Source of the DNA: Rhea pennata
Lineage: Eukaryota > Chordata > Aves > Rheiformes > Rheidae
Reading direction: 5' to 3'
Assembly: GCF_028389875.1 (NCBI RefSeq)
Contig: NC_084666.1
Location: forward strand, 65,604,422 to 65,668,421
DNA: 64,000 nucleotides
Shown: piece by piece, positions 1-14,100 of the stretch
Layout: every line of letters starts with the position of its first letter
How positions within the stretch are numbered: position 1 is the first letter of the stretch
The notes under the pieces: model-generated
Database searches by the model: none
The model's input: only the letters and a program-made list of their open reading frames with translations
What the model was told of the DNA's origin: nothing
Translations under genes and position numbers: made by a program

Positions 1-954
1 ATGGTAAGCATGTGAGAGTTTTTTTTTTTTTTTTAAGTGCTTGCGGGGACCTCTGTTACTGTATTACATGCTGACAGCAATTAACTTAGCATTTACAATA
101 TATCTATTTTTTCCTCCTTTTCATAATTTTTAAGGAGTATCACTGGGGCACAGAGGATTAGCATTTTAGTTTGGATCAGCAGTGTGCTTTTGAAGTCAGT
201 CTCCTGATTGTCCTTGCTCTCTGTGTTCTGGTCCACTGTGTAGAGTAGTCTTGGAGCATGTGACTCCAACTCACTCTTACATAGAAGTAAACTGGAAGAT
301 GCTTTCTGAGATGCGCAATTGCATTTTAGATACAAATGCACCAGACCAGGGCTAGCCCACAACTTGGGGGGTGGCAGGGGGGAAGGTAGTGTTTGTCATT
401 TGGGACTGATAAGTGCTTAGAGCAGATGTTAGATCTTCGTAACTGTTTTGCTGTATGGGTTCCTTCCTACTGATCCACTCTGGTATTTACTATAAGTGTA
501 GCTATCATAAAGGTGTCGTCTTCCCCATTTCCCCCGCGCCCCCCCCCCCCCCCCCCAAAAAAAAAAAAAAGAAAGAGGAAAAATAGATTCAATAAACACA
601 AATCTTGAGCTAGGGATTTAACAAGTAGTCTATTTTTTCTAACTTGTAATCCTACAAGATAAATTAGCCATACCAATTTTTAGGACTATATTTCCATGTA
701 GTCCTAAACTGTTTAGATCATATTTGTAGGGGTTTGACTAGTCTATTGTCTGTCTGTCATACCTCTTCTGGTTTGGGTTTTAACTTTTCTTCTTAAAATA
801 CTGGTTAGTAGTATCACAAATACATTTTATAATTGAATAATCCTACAAAACATCTGATTTTTAGTATTGGTGACTTCAAATACAATACAAGTATGATGCC
901 CTCTTATTTTTGACTGTGCATATGACTGACTTGCATGCTTTGCTTTTTCTTGAG
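1..954. other. CENPE intron upstream of the first visible exon
   Basis: No coding exon is supported here. It contains a C18/A14 homopolymer junction at 539-570 and pyrimidine-rich DNA leading into the acceptor at 953-954. The first nine bases, ATGGTAAGC, resemble an exon end plus 5' splice site, but too little exon is present to confirm that. Confidence 0.6.
539..570. repeat. C18-A14 homopolymer junction
   Basis: Eighteen C followed directly by fourteen A, preceded by CCCCCGCG. Read on the other strand it is a T14-G18 tract. Length is likely variable and prone to assembly error. Confidence 0.9.
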
Positions 955-3900
955 ATCGTGTCTTTCACTCAAGTGACAACACTCAACAGCTTTATGAAGG
1001 TGTGGCTGTACCAATTATACAGTCAGCAGTGCAGGGATATAATGGTAAGTTTTAGAATTGTTTTTAAATCCTTTTTGTATTATATCTCATAAATCATAAG
1101 TAATATTTAATCATCTTTCCAGGCACAATTTTTGCCTATGGACAGACTGCCTCAGGGAAGACATATACAATGATGGGAAATGATGATTCTGTGGGCATTA
1201 TCCCTAAGGCAATTCAGCATGTTTTCAAACTTATTTTTGAGGTGAGTAATTCCATTAAATTGATATCTAGTGACTGAAAGTGTTGTCAATGTTTGCAAAT
1301 ATCAGAGGAAAACCTAGTTTCCTTCATAAATGCCTTTCTAGAGAAACAAACTATATGTGAGGTTATGCTACAGTTGGTTTGTGAGTCTTGCAGAGATGTC
1401 AGTAGTAACTATGATAATGGGCCTCTAATAGTTTGAATTAGATCAGTATCAGGCTTCTTGTTTAAACTTTTTTTTTTTTTTTTTTGCAAATACACTTCGA
1501 TTACAAGCATAAATAGATGATCACTCTTGATGAGTGGTAGGTAAAGTACTAGGAAGCTTCATCTGTGTCTGTATTGTTGCTTAAAACTTACCTTTAAAGA
1601 AATTAACTATATTTAAAAGACAATTTTTTAAAAGTCAGAAGAGTATGAAATTAAACTTATTTCAGTCTTTCAAAAGAATGTCTGATTGTTCACTGTTAAT
1701 AGTTCCTACAGTGCACAGATTTAGGGATAATGTAGGCCCCAATTGAAGTGGAAAAGAGTCTTTGGAGCTGTACCACCTGAGCATAGGACAATGAAGTCCT
1801 ATTTGCTGGGGGATGAAATAGTAGTTTGTGATTTGAGGATTTTAGGGAAAAGTAGGTGAAGAACTGACTTCACAAAGTGCTGCTGTGTTTAATTGATATT
1901 CAGAGTCTAGTTAGGAATAGCTGTGATCAGCATTGACCCTCAGATGTGCAGACTTGATGGTCCTTCCTAGAAAAGTACCTTCAGTTTATTTATCTGCTTT
2001 AATATAGCTGTCCTCTATGTGCAGACATACAAGAGATCCAACTGGATTTTCAATTATGTAGTATATCATCAGATTACCAGTTCTATATAACATGTGTGGG
2101 TGTGTTGTGGGGGTTTTCTTGTTTTTTGGCTTTTAGTTGGGAATACTTTTACACAACTAGTGTAGGATTTGGGCCTTAAGCATGATACTACATTGTGGAA
2201 AATAAGGAGAAGGTATAAATTAAAATAGTAATTTCCAAAGTGTGCTCTGCAGGGCACTTGCTTCTGCCTTGAGGGTATCAGTTGTGTGAAATACCTCATT
2301 GCTCCTTTGAGGTGCAGACAGCTATTAGGCTCTGTAAAAGCAACTGAAGCCAAGAAAACTTTCTGAGGTGCTATAGTCCTTGTGTAGAAGCAGTAGCAAA
2401 GTAAATCCAAGCAAGCAGAAGAGAAGACTATGTACCTAGAGAGAAAAGAATCTAGGCAGGAGGAAATTAGATTTGGAAAGGGCAGTTAAATGGGAAATCC
2501 ATTATCACTTATCTGTAGAGAAGTTACCATATTCTTACGATCTGCTAAAAGTGATATACCGCTAATAGAGCAAGAGGGAGAGAAAAAATGGAAGAAAAAG
2601 ATGTTCTGGTGATAACATCCTAATTCTTGGTAGATGCTGAAGTGCAAAGAAGATGGAGCAAAATCTGTGGAACAGTATCTGCATGTGTAATTCTGAGCTC
2701 AGAACACTTGCAATGAAAAAATGTTTGGCTTTAATCTGATTTGTTTTTTGTTTGTTTTTGCTTTTTTTTGAATTCAATCTTTAGATTCCAGACAGGGAAT
2801 TTTTGCTGAGAGTTTCTTACATGGAAATCTACAATGAAACCATTACAGATCTGCTTTGTGATATCAGGAAAAAGAAACCTCTAGGAATTCGTGAGGATGT
2901 TAATGTAAGTGGCATAAACTATGCTAAGGTAGGCTTTATTGCATCAGCTTGGGGTAAAAAATGCCTGTAGAAGCATCTGGTCTAAAACTCTTCCTTGTCA
3001 AATTACATAATTATCTTGAAAAAGCTGAAAGATACTTGATGTAGTAGGACACCAACAATGAAGTTGGGCTCACTATTATTGATTCATCTTTGCATGGAGA
3101 CTTTCGCTCTTAAAATATATCGTCTTGGACAATGTAATAACTTTGGTAGTGGGTCCCTTTGAGCTGCCTAACTAACAGAACTTCTGTAAACGTGGTATTA
3201 ATCCCCTTAGCTCAATGTGTCGAAAGATTATTTAATAATATACAAAGGAGTTGCTTTCATACCATTTCATCTTTGTATCATCTACAGAGTGGATACACTT
3301 TTCATTGCATAACCATCAAACTAGAACTACACTCAGTATAAAATCAGTAGGGAAAAAGAAATTTGTATTAATGCTATCTTCATTTTCTTTATATTAAGTT
3401 TTGTAGCTAATAATACATATTAGAACTTTTTTCTTTCAACAACCTGTATCTTACGTATTTTTGAAACTTGAAGGGTAACCAGCTCTGTAATTATGACCTT
3501 AGAAATATATTTCTCTGTAGATGTTATGGATTTCCTCAGGAAAGGGTCTGGAAGGATAATTCCCTTACTGGTTTTATATTTGGGAAACTTTCTAGATCTC
3601 TTGATACTGTTGCCTTCAGGTTATAGTGCTGACGTAGACTTTCTTAATCCTCTGTTTAGAGGGAAATACATGCAAAAAGACATTCCAGTAGTGTTGTCTC
3701 CTTTTAAGAAGGAAGTAAACTGAAATAAATGTGTGCGATAATACTTCCTAGTAATATTAACTTCTCATGCATTCAAGTGAATTTTAGAGTTTAGTAAAGT
3801 AAAAATATTACTTTTTTTTTGTTTTTCTTTTCCTCCTGTTTTAAGAGGAATACATATGTAGAAGATCTGATTGAAGAGGTGGTAGTTGCCCCGGAGCAAG

Positions 3901-4649
3901 TTATGGAATGGATCAGAAAAGGAGAAAGTAAGTTATTTAGCCAATATCAGTTGATGCTTTTAAAGAGCATTAAATCAGTCATCTCTAAAATCATAGCTGT
4001 CACCTTGAGATTATATTAAAAAATCAATGCATTTCTGATAGTTCTTTAAAACTGTTCTTGTCTATTATCTCCAATTTATCAGAATATAAACAGAATTATT
4101 CTAATACTGCTTTTTGACAGAGAACCGACATTATGGAGAAACAAAAATGAATGAACACAGCAGCCGTTCTCACACTATCTTCAGAATGGTAAAACTGTTT
4201 CATTTTGAGAGGTATTTATTATTTTCTAGCTTATCACAAAAACTTCATGGCACATTCTTCTTCTAGATCATCGAAAGCAGAGAAAGAAGTGACCCTACAA
4301 ATGCAAACTGTGACGGAGCAGTAATGGTATCTCATTTGGTAAGCAGTACTTCAAAAAGTTACTGGGTGTGCGTTTAAGTAGAGAATTTACCACTTCAGCT
4401 TGTTTGAAAAAAGAATACCATTTTATAACTACCTTATGAGTACATTTCGTTGATGATTTCTATCAGATGCTGGTTAGCTAGAAATAATACTTCCAGTTGT
4501 CAGTATGAGACACTCCTGGAGTGTTATTTAGAAGATGTTCTCCCTTTGAAAGAATTTCCAGTGTGGCTGTAGTTCTTATACAGTCTGTGCCGGACTGGAG
4601 AATGTTATGCCCTGATGCAAAGTAAGGGGTTATTGTCAAGGTGCTCTTG

Positions 4650-4691
<42 letters not shown>

Positions 4692-7600
4692 TTAAGCACA
4701 GTTTCTACTGTGATTGTTCCTGATCTACTGACAAACCAAGCAAACTAATAAAGTTCAGAGATAATGCTTCTCTGAACTGTTCCCAAATTAAGATGTTAAT
4801 GATGTTAACTATTAGATGATGCCACTACCAGAACGTATGTGGCCTACAGCTGTGATGGTCAGAAGATTTGTTTTCTAAAAGTAATCCCTACAAACACCTG
4901 TAGTAGTTTACCAGCTTATGAATTATCCTAAGTGTGGAGGGGAAGGGGGAGTTTAATCACTGATCTTCTGAGGAGTGTACCCTGGGTGCTCAGGAAAGAA
5001 TCCAGATCAACTGGAAGAATGAAATCAATATGAAAGCATTGAATCTTGTTGAAGCTGCACGAGCACTCTTATTTTAGTATCAAGAATAGCATTAAGTCAA
5101 TCACACACTAGTGAGGAGAACTACTGTTTTGGCTTGATGTGAAGATCTGAATGTAAACTCTACTCAGGTAAAAAGTGAGCAAAGTATTGCTCACTCTTCA
5201 TTTTTGTTTTTATTTTTCATAGCTGGTTATACCTGTTCTCTGTTTCACTGTTCTCTCCTCTCCTTTCTCTCTCGCCTCCCTGCTGCATCTGACTGTAGTA
5301 ATCCCTAGCAATAGGAGAGAGGTTTTCTGGCATTGGTAGGAGGACCCGCTCTTCTGTTCCTTGGTGGAGTTAATAGAGGACTTTACCCTCCTGAAATAGA
5401 AAAGCAAAATCCACCTGAATATAAAGTTCTAGTTGACTTTTACTGGAATTCAGAGTTGGGTGTTTTTTTTTTTTTCCCCCTTCTTCCTCTGGTATTTAAT
5501 TCCTTCCTTCTACTGGCCTCACAATGGCAGGGAAGGAGACATACAGCTGATACAGATTCAAGCCATAGAAAGTTAAACTTAATGCTTTTGTATTGAGAAA
5601 CAGTCTTTGCCTTTTTTTCTTTTTGAGGATAAGAGTGAATTGCACTGCAAGCTTAAAATACTCTTTGGGATATTATTAGGAGTTCTACATTCTTACACAC
5701 CTTGAAAATATTTCCTGATATGTAGGTATGAATTACTTCCGAAAATGAATGACACAGCTTTGGGCTGACTTTTTTGTTTTATAATTCAAGCATACTGGAA
5801 CTTCTGAAATGCCTTGCACAGAGAATTTAGCATTAAGAGGACTGAGAACTAAATTGCCTCAAAACTAACAAGTGAAATATTTAATGAATTTGCAGAACTT
5901 GGTAGATCTGGCAGGGAGTGAAAGAGCTAGTCAAACAGGATCTGAAGGTGAGTGAATGTCATCTTATTTGAAATGAGGCTTGGCTAGGGAACACTTCTGT
6001 AAGTTATGTCTTAAGAGATTCTAAGATATCAAGAAAGTGATATCTATGTGCTTATTAATATCTTAATCTATGTGCTGTTGGGTTACATATTAACTATATA
6101 ATATAGAACTCAAAATATAAACTCCTATGAAATAATCTCCTCTGAACTGTTGGAGGAAAGTGTATGTATTTTTTTTTTTTTTAATCTCTTCTGTTTGGTA
6201 GAAAGAGGATCTGCCTCAGGAAATACTGAAATGTTGCAAAGTACAAATTACCAGGTGGTAATATGGCTTCCTAGAGTAGTAGGACTAATAAGTTATGCAG
6301 TGGACTAATACAATGGAATAGTATCAGCTGTAGTTAAGAAATCATTAGAAGCATGTACAGACCTTTTTTATTTACATATAAAAGAAACACATAGATGATT
6401 CACTCTGGTCTGGCCAGGAGGAAACTTGATAGTCAACAATGACAACTTGAAGCTGCACAAAAATACCTGTATGACTATAAAATAATTATCTGACAAGAAC
6501 ATAAAATATATTCTCTTAAAGGAATAAATTGGCCTTAGATACCATTTACAGATTAATTGGTACTTCTAGGCATATATCATGGGCATTTGCAAAAATTTGG
6601 CAGAATCTAATATGTGTATTAAAATATCAAGTTCATATGATCCCAGTTACCTAATGAGTAAAGATAACTGATGCTCATTCATAGCAGAGGACTATCTATT
6701 ATGATGCATTTGATGCTAGTGGCTGATGGTTGTGGTGCATCATGGCAGTTAAAACTTGGCTCTTTCTTGGACAATGCTTATGGGGAATAATGTAGCACAA
6801 AATTATGACTGGTTGAAAATGTCTTTTCTTGTGTTCAATAAAAAATGCTATGTTGTATGTAGGTCTCCGACTGAAAGAAGGCTGCAATATAAACCGAAGC
6901 TTGTTCATTCTGGGTCAAGTAATCAAAAAACTTTGTGATGACCCTTCTGGGTAAGCATTTGTATTTGCATTCCTGTTTTAAGATAAGTAATTAATGAAAG
7001 AAGAAATTAAAATCCTTTACCATATCTTTTATAAAGAACTACTTCAGATGACATTTACTAGGTCAGTTTGTTACCTTTAAGAAAGATATTTACAATATTC
7101 TGTGTACAAGAATATGAATCTTTTCTTCATTGTTTCTTCTCCCCACTTTCCCATCAGTTTCATAAATTACAGAGACAGCAAGCTGACTCGAATTCTGCAG
7201 AACTCCCTGGGAGGAAATGCTAAGACAGTTATTATTTGTACAATTACTCCCGTTTCTTTTGATGAAACACTCAGTACACTTCAGGTAAAACTTCCCATGT
7301 GTTTTCAAAAATTATTCTGTCCTAAGGCCTTAAGGTAAACAGGTTGGAAGAAGCAATAAGATGGGCAGGGAATTTTTGTTCTGCAGTCGTTTGAATGTTC
7401 TGAAGGTCCTTTGTGGACTTGGGACATTAAATATGCTTTTTATCATATGTCTCTTCCCAGACCTCTTGTTGTACTAGGCTATACAGCTAAAGCTTTGTGC
7501 CAGTTGGAACAGCTTCTTTTATCACCTCGCATACAGTAGATAACTTCCTTTCCTTTTATTTTTTTCCCCTTTTCCTTGCCTTTTCCAAACAGTTAGGACT

Positions 7601-8105
7601 ACAAGTCTTTACAATTTGTTAGACAGCTCCTATAGGAAAGGAATTTAATGGAAGTATTGCTGGGTTTTTTTTTTTTTTTTAGGTAGGATTTCTTTCCTTT
7701 GATGTGCTCTCGTGCTTTTTTTTTTCCTTTTAAATTGAAATACAACTCAGTATGTTTTTGCTTAAATGTTAGGGTTCACTTCTTGTGTTGATGTGAAGCA
7801 ATCAAAACTTTCCTTTTCAAAATTAAGAATATATGAAAAATAGGCAGGCAGATATTTGCCCTTCATTAAATATTGATCTTTAAAATCCTTTTAATTCTAC
7901 TGGGAAATATGAGAGAGAATAAGTCTTTTGGTGTATTTATTCTTTAACTTTTTTTACCTCTGAGAGTGTGTGATCATTCTTCCAGTTTGCCAATACAGCC
8001 AAAAGAATGAAAAATACTCCAAAAGTCAATGAAGTACTTGATGATGATGCCCTCTTGAAGAGATATCGCAAAGAAATTCTGGATTTGAAAAAGCAGCTGG
8101 AGGAA
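955..8105 (+). CDS. CENPE: CENP-E kinesin motor domain (exons in window)
   Basis: Ten exons encode the ATP-hydrolysing, microtubule-binding head, minus its first beta strands. The P-loop GQTASGKT is at 1140-1163. The switch I motif NEHSSRSH is at 4150-4173, split from the upstream part of the head by an intron. The switch II motif DLAGSE is at 5905-5922. Other kinesin landmarks are YMEIYNE in the 2785-2904 exon and the [21 protein letters not shown] [10 protein letters not shown] in the 7158-7284 exon. The domain ends at [12 protein letters not shown] and the neck KRYRKEI-type helix in the 7986-8105 exon. All nucleotide-binding residues seen are intact, so this is a working motor and not a pseudogene. 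The introns separating these exons contain no other coding sequence that I recognise. Confidence 0.95.
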
Positions 8106-11100
8106 GTATGTCAAAATATATTAACTTTTGTATTTAGTGATGATTGCTATCTGGAACCATTTTACTTCAAACTCAAAGCAGTCAAATCTAGAGGGGCAGG
8201 AAACTATGTTTAAAACCATTTGTCATGAATCTCAAAAGTTAAAAGGTGATGCTAAGTTCAGAACAATTGATCAGGATGATCAGCCTATCTGTGTGAAAGT
8301 TAATGCTGAATGGGAGCCACTGACTGAAGTAAACTGTTTTCTTTCTGTGAGTGAAGGAATTTGGCTAAGCAATGGAAAGTTGTCATGCCCCTTAGGACAC
8401 TTGAAATATCTGTCTTTCACTTGTGGCAATATTAAAACGATGTTCACTAACTTATTATAGTGAACAATTCCAACTTAATACATACTTTTTTCCCCTCACT
8501 GATGTCTGTCTTAAGTTTTGGCACCGATCTTTCAGTTACAGCTTACCACAACTCAAACTTATGTCAGGTATAAGAAAATAAGCTTGTAAAATGGACAATA
8601 AGAACTCTGCCTTCCCCATCCACAGCAGTGTAGTCTCCCACATATTCATATTTCTCCAAAAATGTATGATAAGGAACAACCTCGCAAGTCTCTCAAATAC
8701 GTTGTAAAAGATAATGCACAAGAAAATACATGCACAGTTCTCAGTATACCGTTTTGAAGGCTTACATCTGTATAGTACTTGCAGGAAAAAAAGTAGTAAT
8801 GGGGGTAAACCTTCTTAAGGAAAAACTAATTATTTAAAGAGAGTTAAACTTGCATGTGACCCTGTGCCTTCTGTCTTCTGAGACAATAAGTGGTCAGGAA
8901 AGTACTTGTTAATTGTACAAAAGTGTTGGAATAGATATTCCAACACATGCAAACTCTGAGTTTATTTCTAGATTCTTAAACAATTGCAAGTTTGTGATTA
9001 GGTTGCCAAATAACGATTAGCTACTGAAATGGAGTTGATCTACAACAAATTAAATTTTGAAATACTGAAAATTTAGAAGACCATGTGCATTACAGCAGCT
9101 TGTGAGTTATTTGACGATTGAATCATAATGCTCTAACAGCTTAAAGGTTCCAGCACTGTAGGCTATTCATCTTGAGCTATGTTACACTTAGAATGTGGCT
9201 ATTTCTGAAATCCTTAAATTTTGAGTTTGTGGGGGTTTTTTTTAGGTTTAAAAAAACCTTTCTACCAATAAATACTTATACTCTTAACCCTTTATATAGT
9301 AAGTCTACCTATAAATTGTAGACTAAATGTCAGCTTCTTTGCTAGGGTAAAGTTTAGAGAAAGTTCCTTGACTTAAGAAGGCACACGTGTGTGTGTGTGT
9401 GTGGTTGTTGTATTTTAAAAATTAATGTTTATGTATTCTTCAGTGGTAGTTTTGTACTCCTAAAAATACCTGTTTGTCTTGTTCTTTTTATAATAGGTTT
9501 CTTCAAAGACTCAAATTCATGCAATGGAAAAAGATCAATTAGCACAGCTGTTGGAAGAAAAAAATTCTCTTCAGAAAGTACAGGAGGATAGAATACGAAA
9601 CTTAACTGAAATGCTAGTGACTTCTGCCTCATTTTCATCAAAGCAGAATGCTAAAGTAAGTTATGGGCAATTTTCAGATGCTTTTTTCCCTTATTTTTAA
9701 GGGGTTATTTTAAATATTCTCTGAGTAGGAATCAACTCACTGATGCTTTACAGTGAGTATACCGTAAAGACTCTTGCTTTCAAACTGTTGTTTTTAGTTC
9801 CATTCCAAAGAAATAGCAAAGCATCAACTAGTTGATGCTATACCAGGACGAGCAGTGAATTTGCTGCAACATTTATTCTCTATTTAGTGTTTTGATTGTA
9901 TCTTTCATCATGTCATTTTGTAAACACTATCTTCTTTTATAAGGCCAAAAGAAGAAGAAGAGTTACCTGGGCTCCTGGTAAAATAAACCAGGAGAATGTG
10001 AGCTGTTTTGAAGACTTTGAAAAACTAAGGCCAACTGAAACAAAAAAAATGAAAATGTCTCTGTCAGCATTACCAGACATGGAGGACTGTAAGTACCTGC
10101 AGGATTAAAAAAAAAAAAAAAGGGGGGGGGGCGGGGACGACTCTGCAAAATATCTTTTGAAATGGAGACTTCTTCAAAATGAGAATTAATCTTTCTTATA
10201 AAAGTCTAAATTAAAAAGGGAATGAATTTACCAATGAAATGAAAACTACATACAGCTGCCAACATGTAGTAAACTACATATAATAGAGCACATGGTTGGC
10301 ACTTCAGTAGTCAAACTGTACTGTATGTAGCCAGTCTTGAAAGCATCATCTCTAGACAATAAGGAAATTGCATTTGTCTGCCAGCGAAGAATGTTCCTGT
10401 AAGGCACAATAACATATGTATTATTATATGATTATATATGATAAGTAAGTTCTTGCCTTAAAAATAAGGTTCATTTTAGTAAAACGCATGCTTCCACTTG
10501 AATATCTCAGATGAAATAATCTGTAGCAGATTCCTGCTGGGTAACTTTGCAAGCTTTACTTAATTTCTGAAAGGGAATAAAAAGACAGTTGTCCAACAGC
10601 ACAAGTAAAAGTGAAGTTAATCAAATATCCCTGTACTTGCTTATTGAGGAAACTTTTTTTTGTATGTGTGTGTCTCAGATAATGAGCTGTTAATTAGCTA
10701 AAACCGAAGACAAGAAAAAGGTAAAAGAGCAAGGTCTATAAGCTTTCATCCTGATTCTCTCTTCTCACCCTCTATTTTTCATCAAATTTAGCAAAAGTTA
10801 CTCTTTGACAGAAGATATTTATGCAGTGTTTGTGTGGTGTATTTACTCACTCCTTGCACCCCTCCCACCTCCCCCAATGCACCCTCAAAAAAGGGAGAAG
10901 AAGGTAAATGAAACTCACTCCAGGTGAAAACAGAGAAATCATAGCTGAAAGATCAGATCAAGGTATAGAAAAATTCAAGGACTTATTGGAAGGCCAAAGG
11001 ACCAAAAGTCTGAGGATGAGAGTAACTGGACTGTAGTGCTGTTGAATTGTGTTTTTGTACAGTTTACCTCTGTTAGGTTTGTCTTTCACTATAGTGTGCT

Positions 11101-14100
11101 TATTTTAAAACTCACCTTTTTTTCAGCTATGTTTTCAGAGAATTTTGAACATGACAACCAGTGTCTAACTGTTCCTGATCAAATTTCTGAGGTAGAATGG
11201 ACTGCTGGAACCAACCAGAATTGGGTAATTGTATAATTGCATTAGACTGTCCAATAGAGTACCTGTACATTGCAGACTTCTCAGTAAGGCCAGCGTTACT
11301 CTTTTGTAAGATACTAGTATTCTTCTGCATCTCCTAAGAATTACTATAACTAGTTAGAAAGTGTGTGTCTTGATCATCTCTGAAGTTGTGGGATGTTTTG
11401 TGGGAAATGTTCTGTTAAGCTTTGGTACTTAAGCATGACTACCTTAAGGAAAGTGATAAGACATGTAAACTTTTCTGATCTTGTAGATCAGCTAACCAAA
11501 AGCATTTCTTTTTCTAGACTCAGAGAGACTTTGAAGAATCTGTACAGCTCTGTGAAACATTAGCGCTGGAAAAGGTAAGTCTGCTCAGTATTGTCCAGAG
11601 AAGACTGAAATTCAAAAAAAAACAATTCTACAGTTTTGCCACTCTTCCTTTTCAGGATATTGCTGTAAATGAGGTGAATGTCCTCCAAACTAACTTTAAT
11701 AAGCTAGTGTTGGAAAATGAACAACTGAAATCAGAAGTAGAAGAACTGAAGGAAAAACTGAAGGAAAAGATAGAAATGGATGAATTTGAAGCACTGGAAA
11801 AACAAACGCAAAAAGATCATGAGGTAAGGTGCATTGAAATAAATACAAATAGGTGAGAATTATCTATGCTCAAGTGTTTTTCTTTTCCTTCTAGAGGTTG
11901 CTCAATTTGTGTATATATAATTGGATGTTTGTTCACAAGCAGAAGGCATTACAAGCTGCATTCAACTATGAATGAATCCAGAATTTTAACAGTCTAGACT
12001 TACTCAGTGGAAACTCATTTAAATTTTGGAGAGTCTCATAATGAAGCCTCCTTAAATATTATGAATATGCATATGTGTATGTATGTGTGTGTATATTATC
12101 GGGTTTTAATCAGATTTCTGCAAGAGACCAGGTTGTTTTGATATATAAATGTAACTTTGAATTGTTTTGAAGTAGGAGTGAACTTACTAAAACCATATTT
12201 CATACTTTGGTTTACTATCTAGGAAGCATATCTTATACAAGATGCTTCAAAGAATTACTAAAAGCCAGCTATATGTGAGCATTAACTTTTAGCATTATTT
12301 AACATTATTGCTTTTAAATACTTTACTGCTGAGTTCACCACCACCACCAGTAATATCTGTGGAACACTGAAACATGCTGTTTAGTGACAAAAAGTAGGAA
12401 AAGGCAAACCTATCTATTGATAACATAAGATGTAGGAGAGGCTGACTTTAATTAAATTCAATTCACCTCCTTGTGCTTCTAGTAGAGATGTACCTGTTTG
12501 TCCAATGCTCTAATGTTGTAGTTCTCTGACTTCAGTTTATACATATGCATGACTTGGGCTGAGTTTTAGTTGCCCAAGGGCCAGACTGTGAAATAAATCT
12601 GTGCAAGAATATTTTAGGTATTGATTCAGTTGGATTTAACTCCACTTCTTTCCCGATACTGTTTTCTAGAAAGAAATGGTGCTGCTTTGTGTTGGCTACA
12701 AACTACTTGTACATTCTAGGTTAATATCTTTCCACCGTTAAACTAAGATTGTAAAGCCAAAGCTATATCCTTTCACCTTGTTATTTCAAGATACAATTTA
12801 ACAAGGTGACCTCTTACTTACTCCGTGTTCTGTACGAAGATTTATGGATTTTACATAATCTATTAGGGTTTAGCCTGTATTAAAGATTCTACATAGAAGT
12901 TCCTTCTGTTAGACTACTTGTTCTAGTTTCCTCTTCAGTTATCAAGTACCTTTTGAAGTCAATTAGCAAATCCTTACAGTTGTCCCTGAATAAATTCTGT
13001 GTACTTAATGACAGAAATGTTCTAAAGTAGTTTCTATACCTATTACAAGAATTGCCTTTTGATGTGTATCTGAGCACATTTGATACCCAAGTAGCAGGTT
13101 ATCTCTGTTTAATCTCATGATTTGAGATGACTTTGGATAGTAGTCTTAAAATTAGTGGGTTTTTTCCCTCTTCAGCTATACTTGCAACCATACAGGTGTG
13201 TGCATGTATATAATCATACATCATCACGGAAGAGATTTACTGTAAAGCCTTTATGACAAAGACCAAAAGGAAATAGTTCTTCCGTTTCTGGAAGTGCCTT
13301 TCTATATTGTGTTCCACTTGTGCATCCTTTCAGAGGGTGCCACTGAATGTGTTCACAGCTTGCATGCTTCACCTGAATTTTGACACCCTCTCACTCTTGC
13401 TAGCAAGTAGATTATATCAAAAATGTCAGCACAGGCATTGAAAAAAGCTGCTAGACTATGAGTTTTAAGTTTCATGTCTTTGATTTCTGCACAAATTACT
13501 TTAACCATGTTTGCTCGCACTTCTTGAGCTGCTGCTGATCAAAGTGTACTTGAATACTTCCTAATTACTTCCTAATTACTGGGGAGCTAAAACACAAGTT
13601 TGTATCTAATCTCTCCATTCCAAAGAATATGTAGCAGCTTGCTTTGTAGCTGTTTAATATTTATGTATAGTCTGCCAACTAATATATAGGAAAATGTAAG
13701 GTAGATCTTGCCTATTTTCATGGTGATGGCAACTGAAATCATTGGTGTGGGTGCTTTCTAACATCTTTTGCAATTTTGCTTCAATTGCTCCACAGATACA
13801 ACTAATGCATGAAATCACCAACTTAAAGAATATAGTTTCAAATGCTGAAGTGTACAATGAGGAACTTGAGGTGAGCTTGTCATGTGGACTTGTATGCAAT
13901 AAGATTGGATACTTATATGAAATGTAATGCTTGGTATGTCTGTCTTGGAGTATTCCATCTGCTATGGAAAATCTAAATTTCATTTGGCTCTGGTTCCTCT
14001 CCTCAGCCACAAAGAGGATAGTATGTCTAAACTGAGTAACGCTGATCATGTATAAAGCACTTCTGTGTTAGATTCTTAACTGTAAAACCAAAGTGGACAC

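Larger units (their letters stand above)
1242..9496 (+). other. Introns between CENPE motor exons
   Basis: The larger introns are 1242-2784, 2905-3845, 4339-5895, 5948-6862, 7285-7985 and 8106-9496. I see no exon, RNA gene or recognisable transposon in them. The only distinct elements are a T39 run at 4652-4690 in the 4339-5895 intron and a short GT repeat near 9387-9403. Confidence 0.6.

Noticed and set aside
1-9. ATGGTAAGC at the window edge as the end of the preceding CENPE exon
   Set aside because: It looks like a donor and the phase (one base of the Asp codon) could fit. However, only three exon bases would be visible, and the residue before Asp would not be the Phe expected from human. 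Too little to support.
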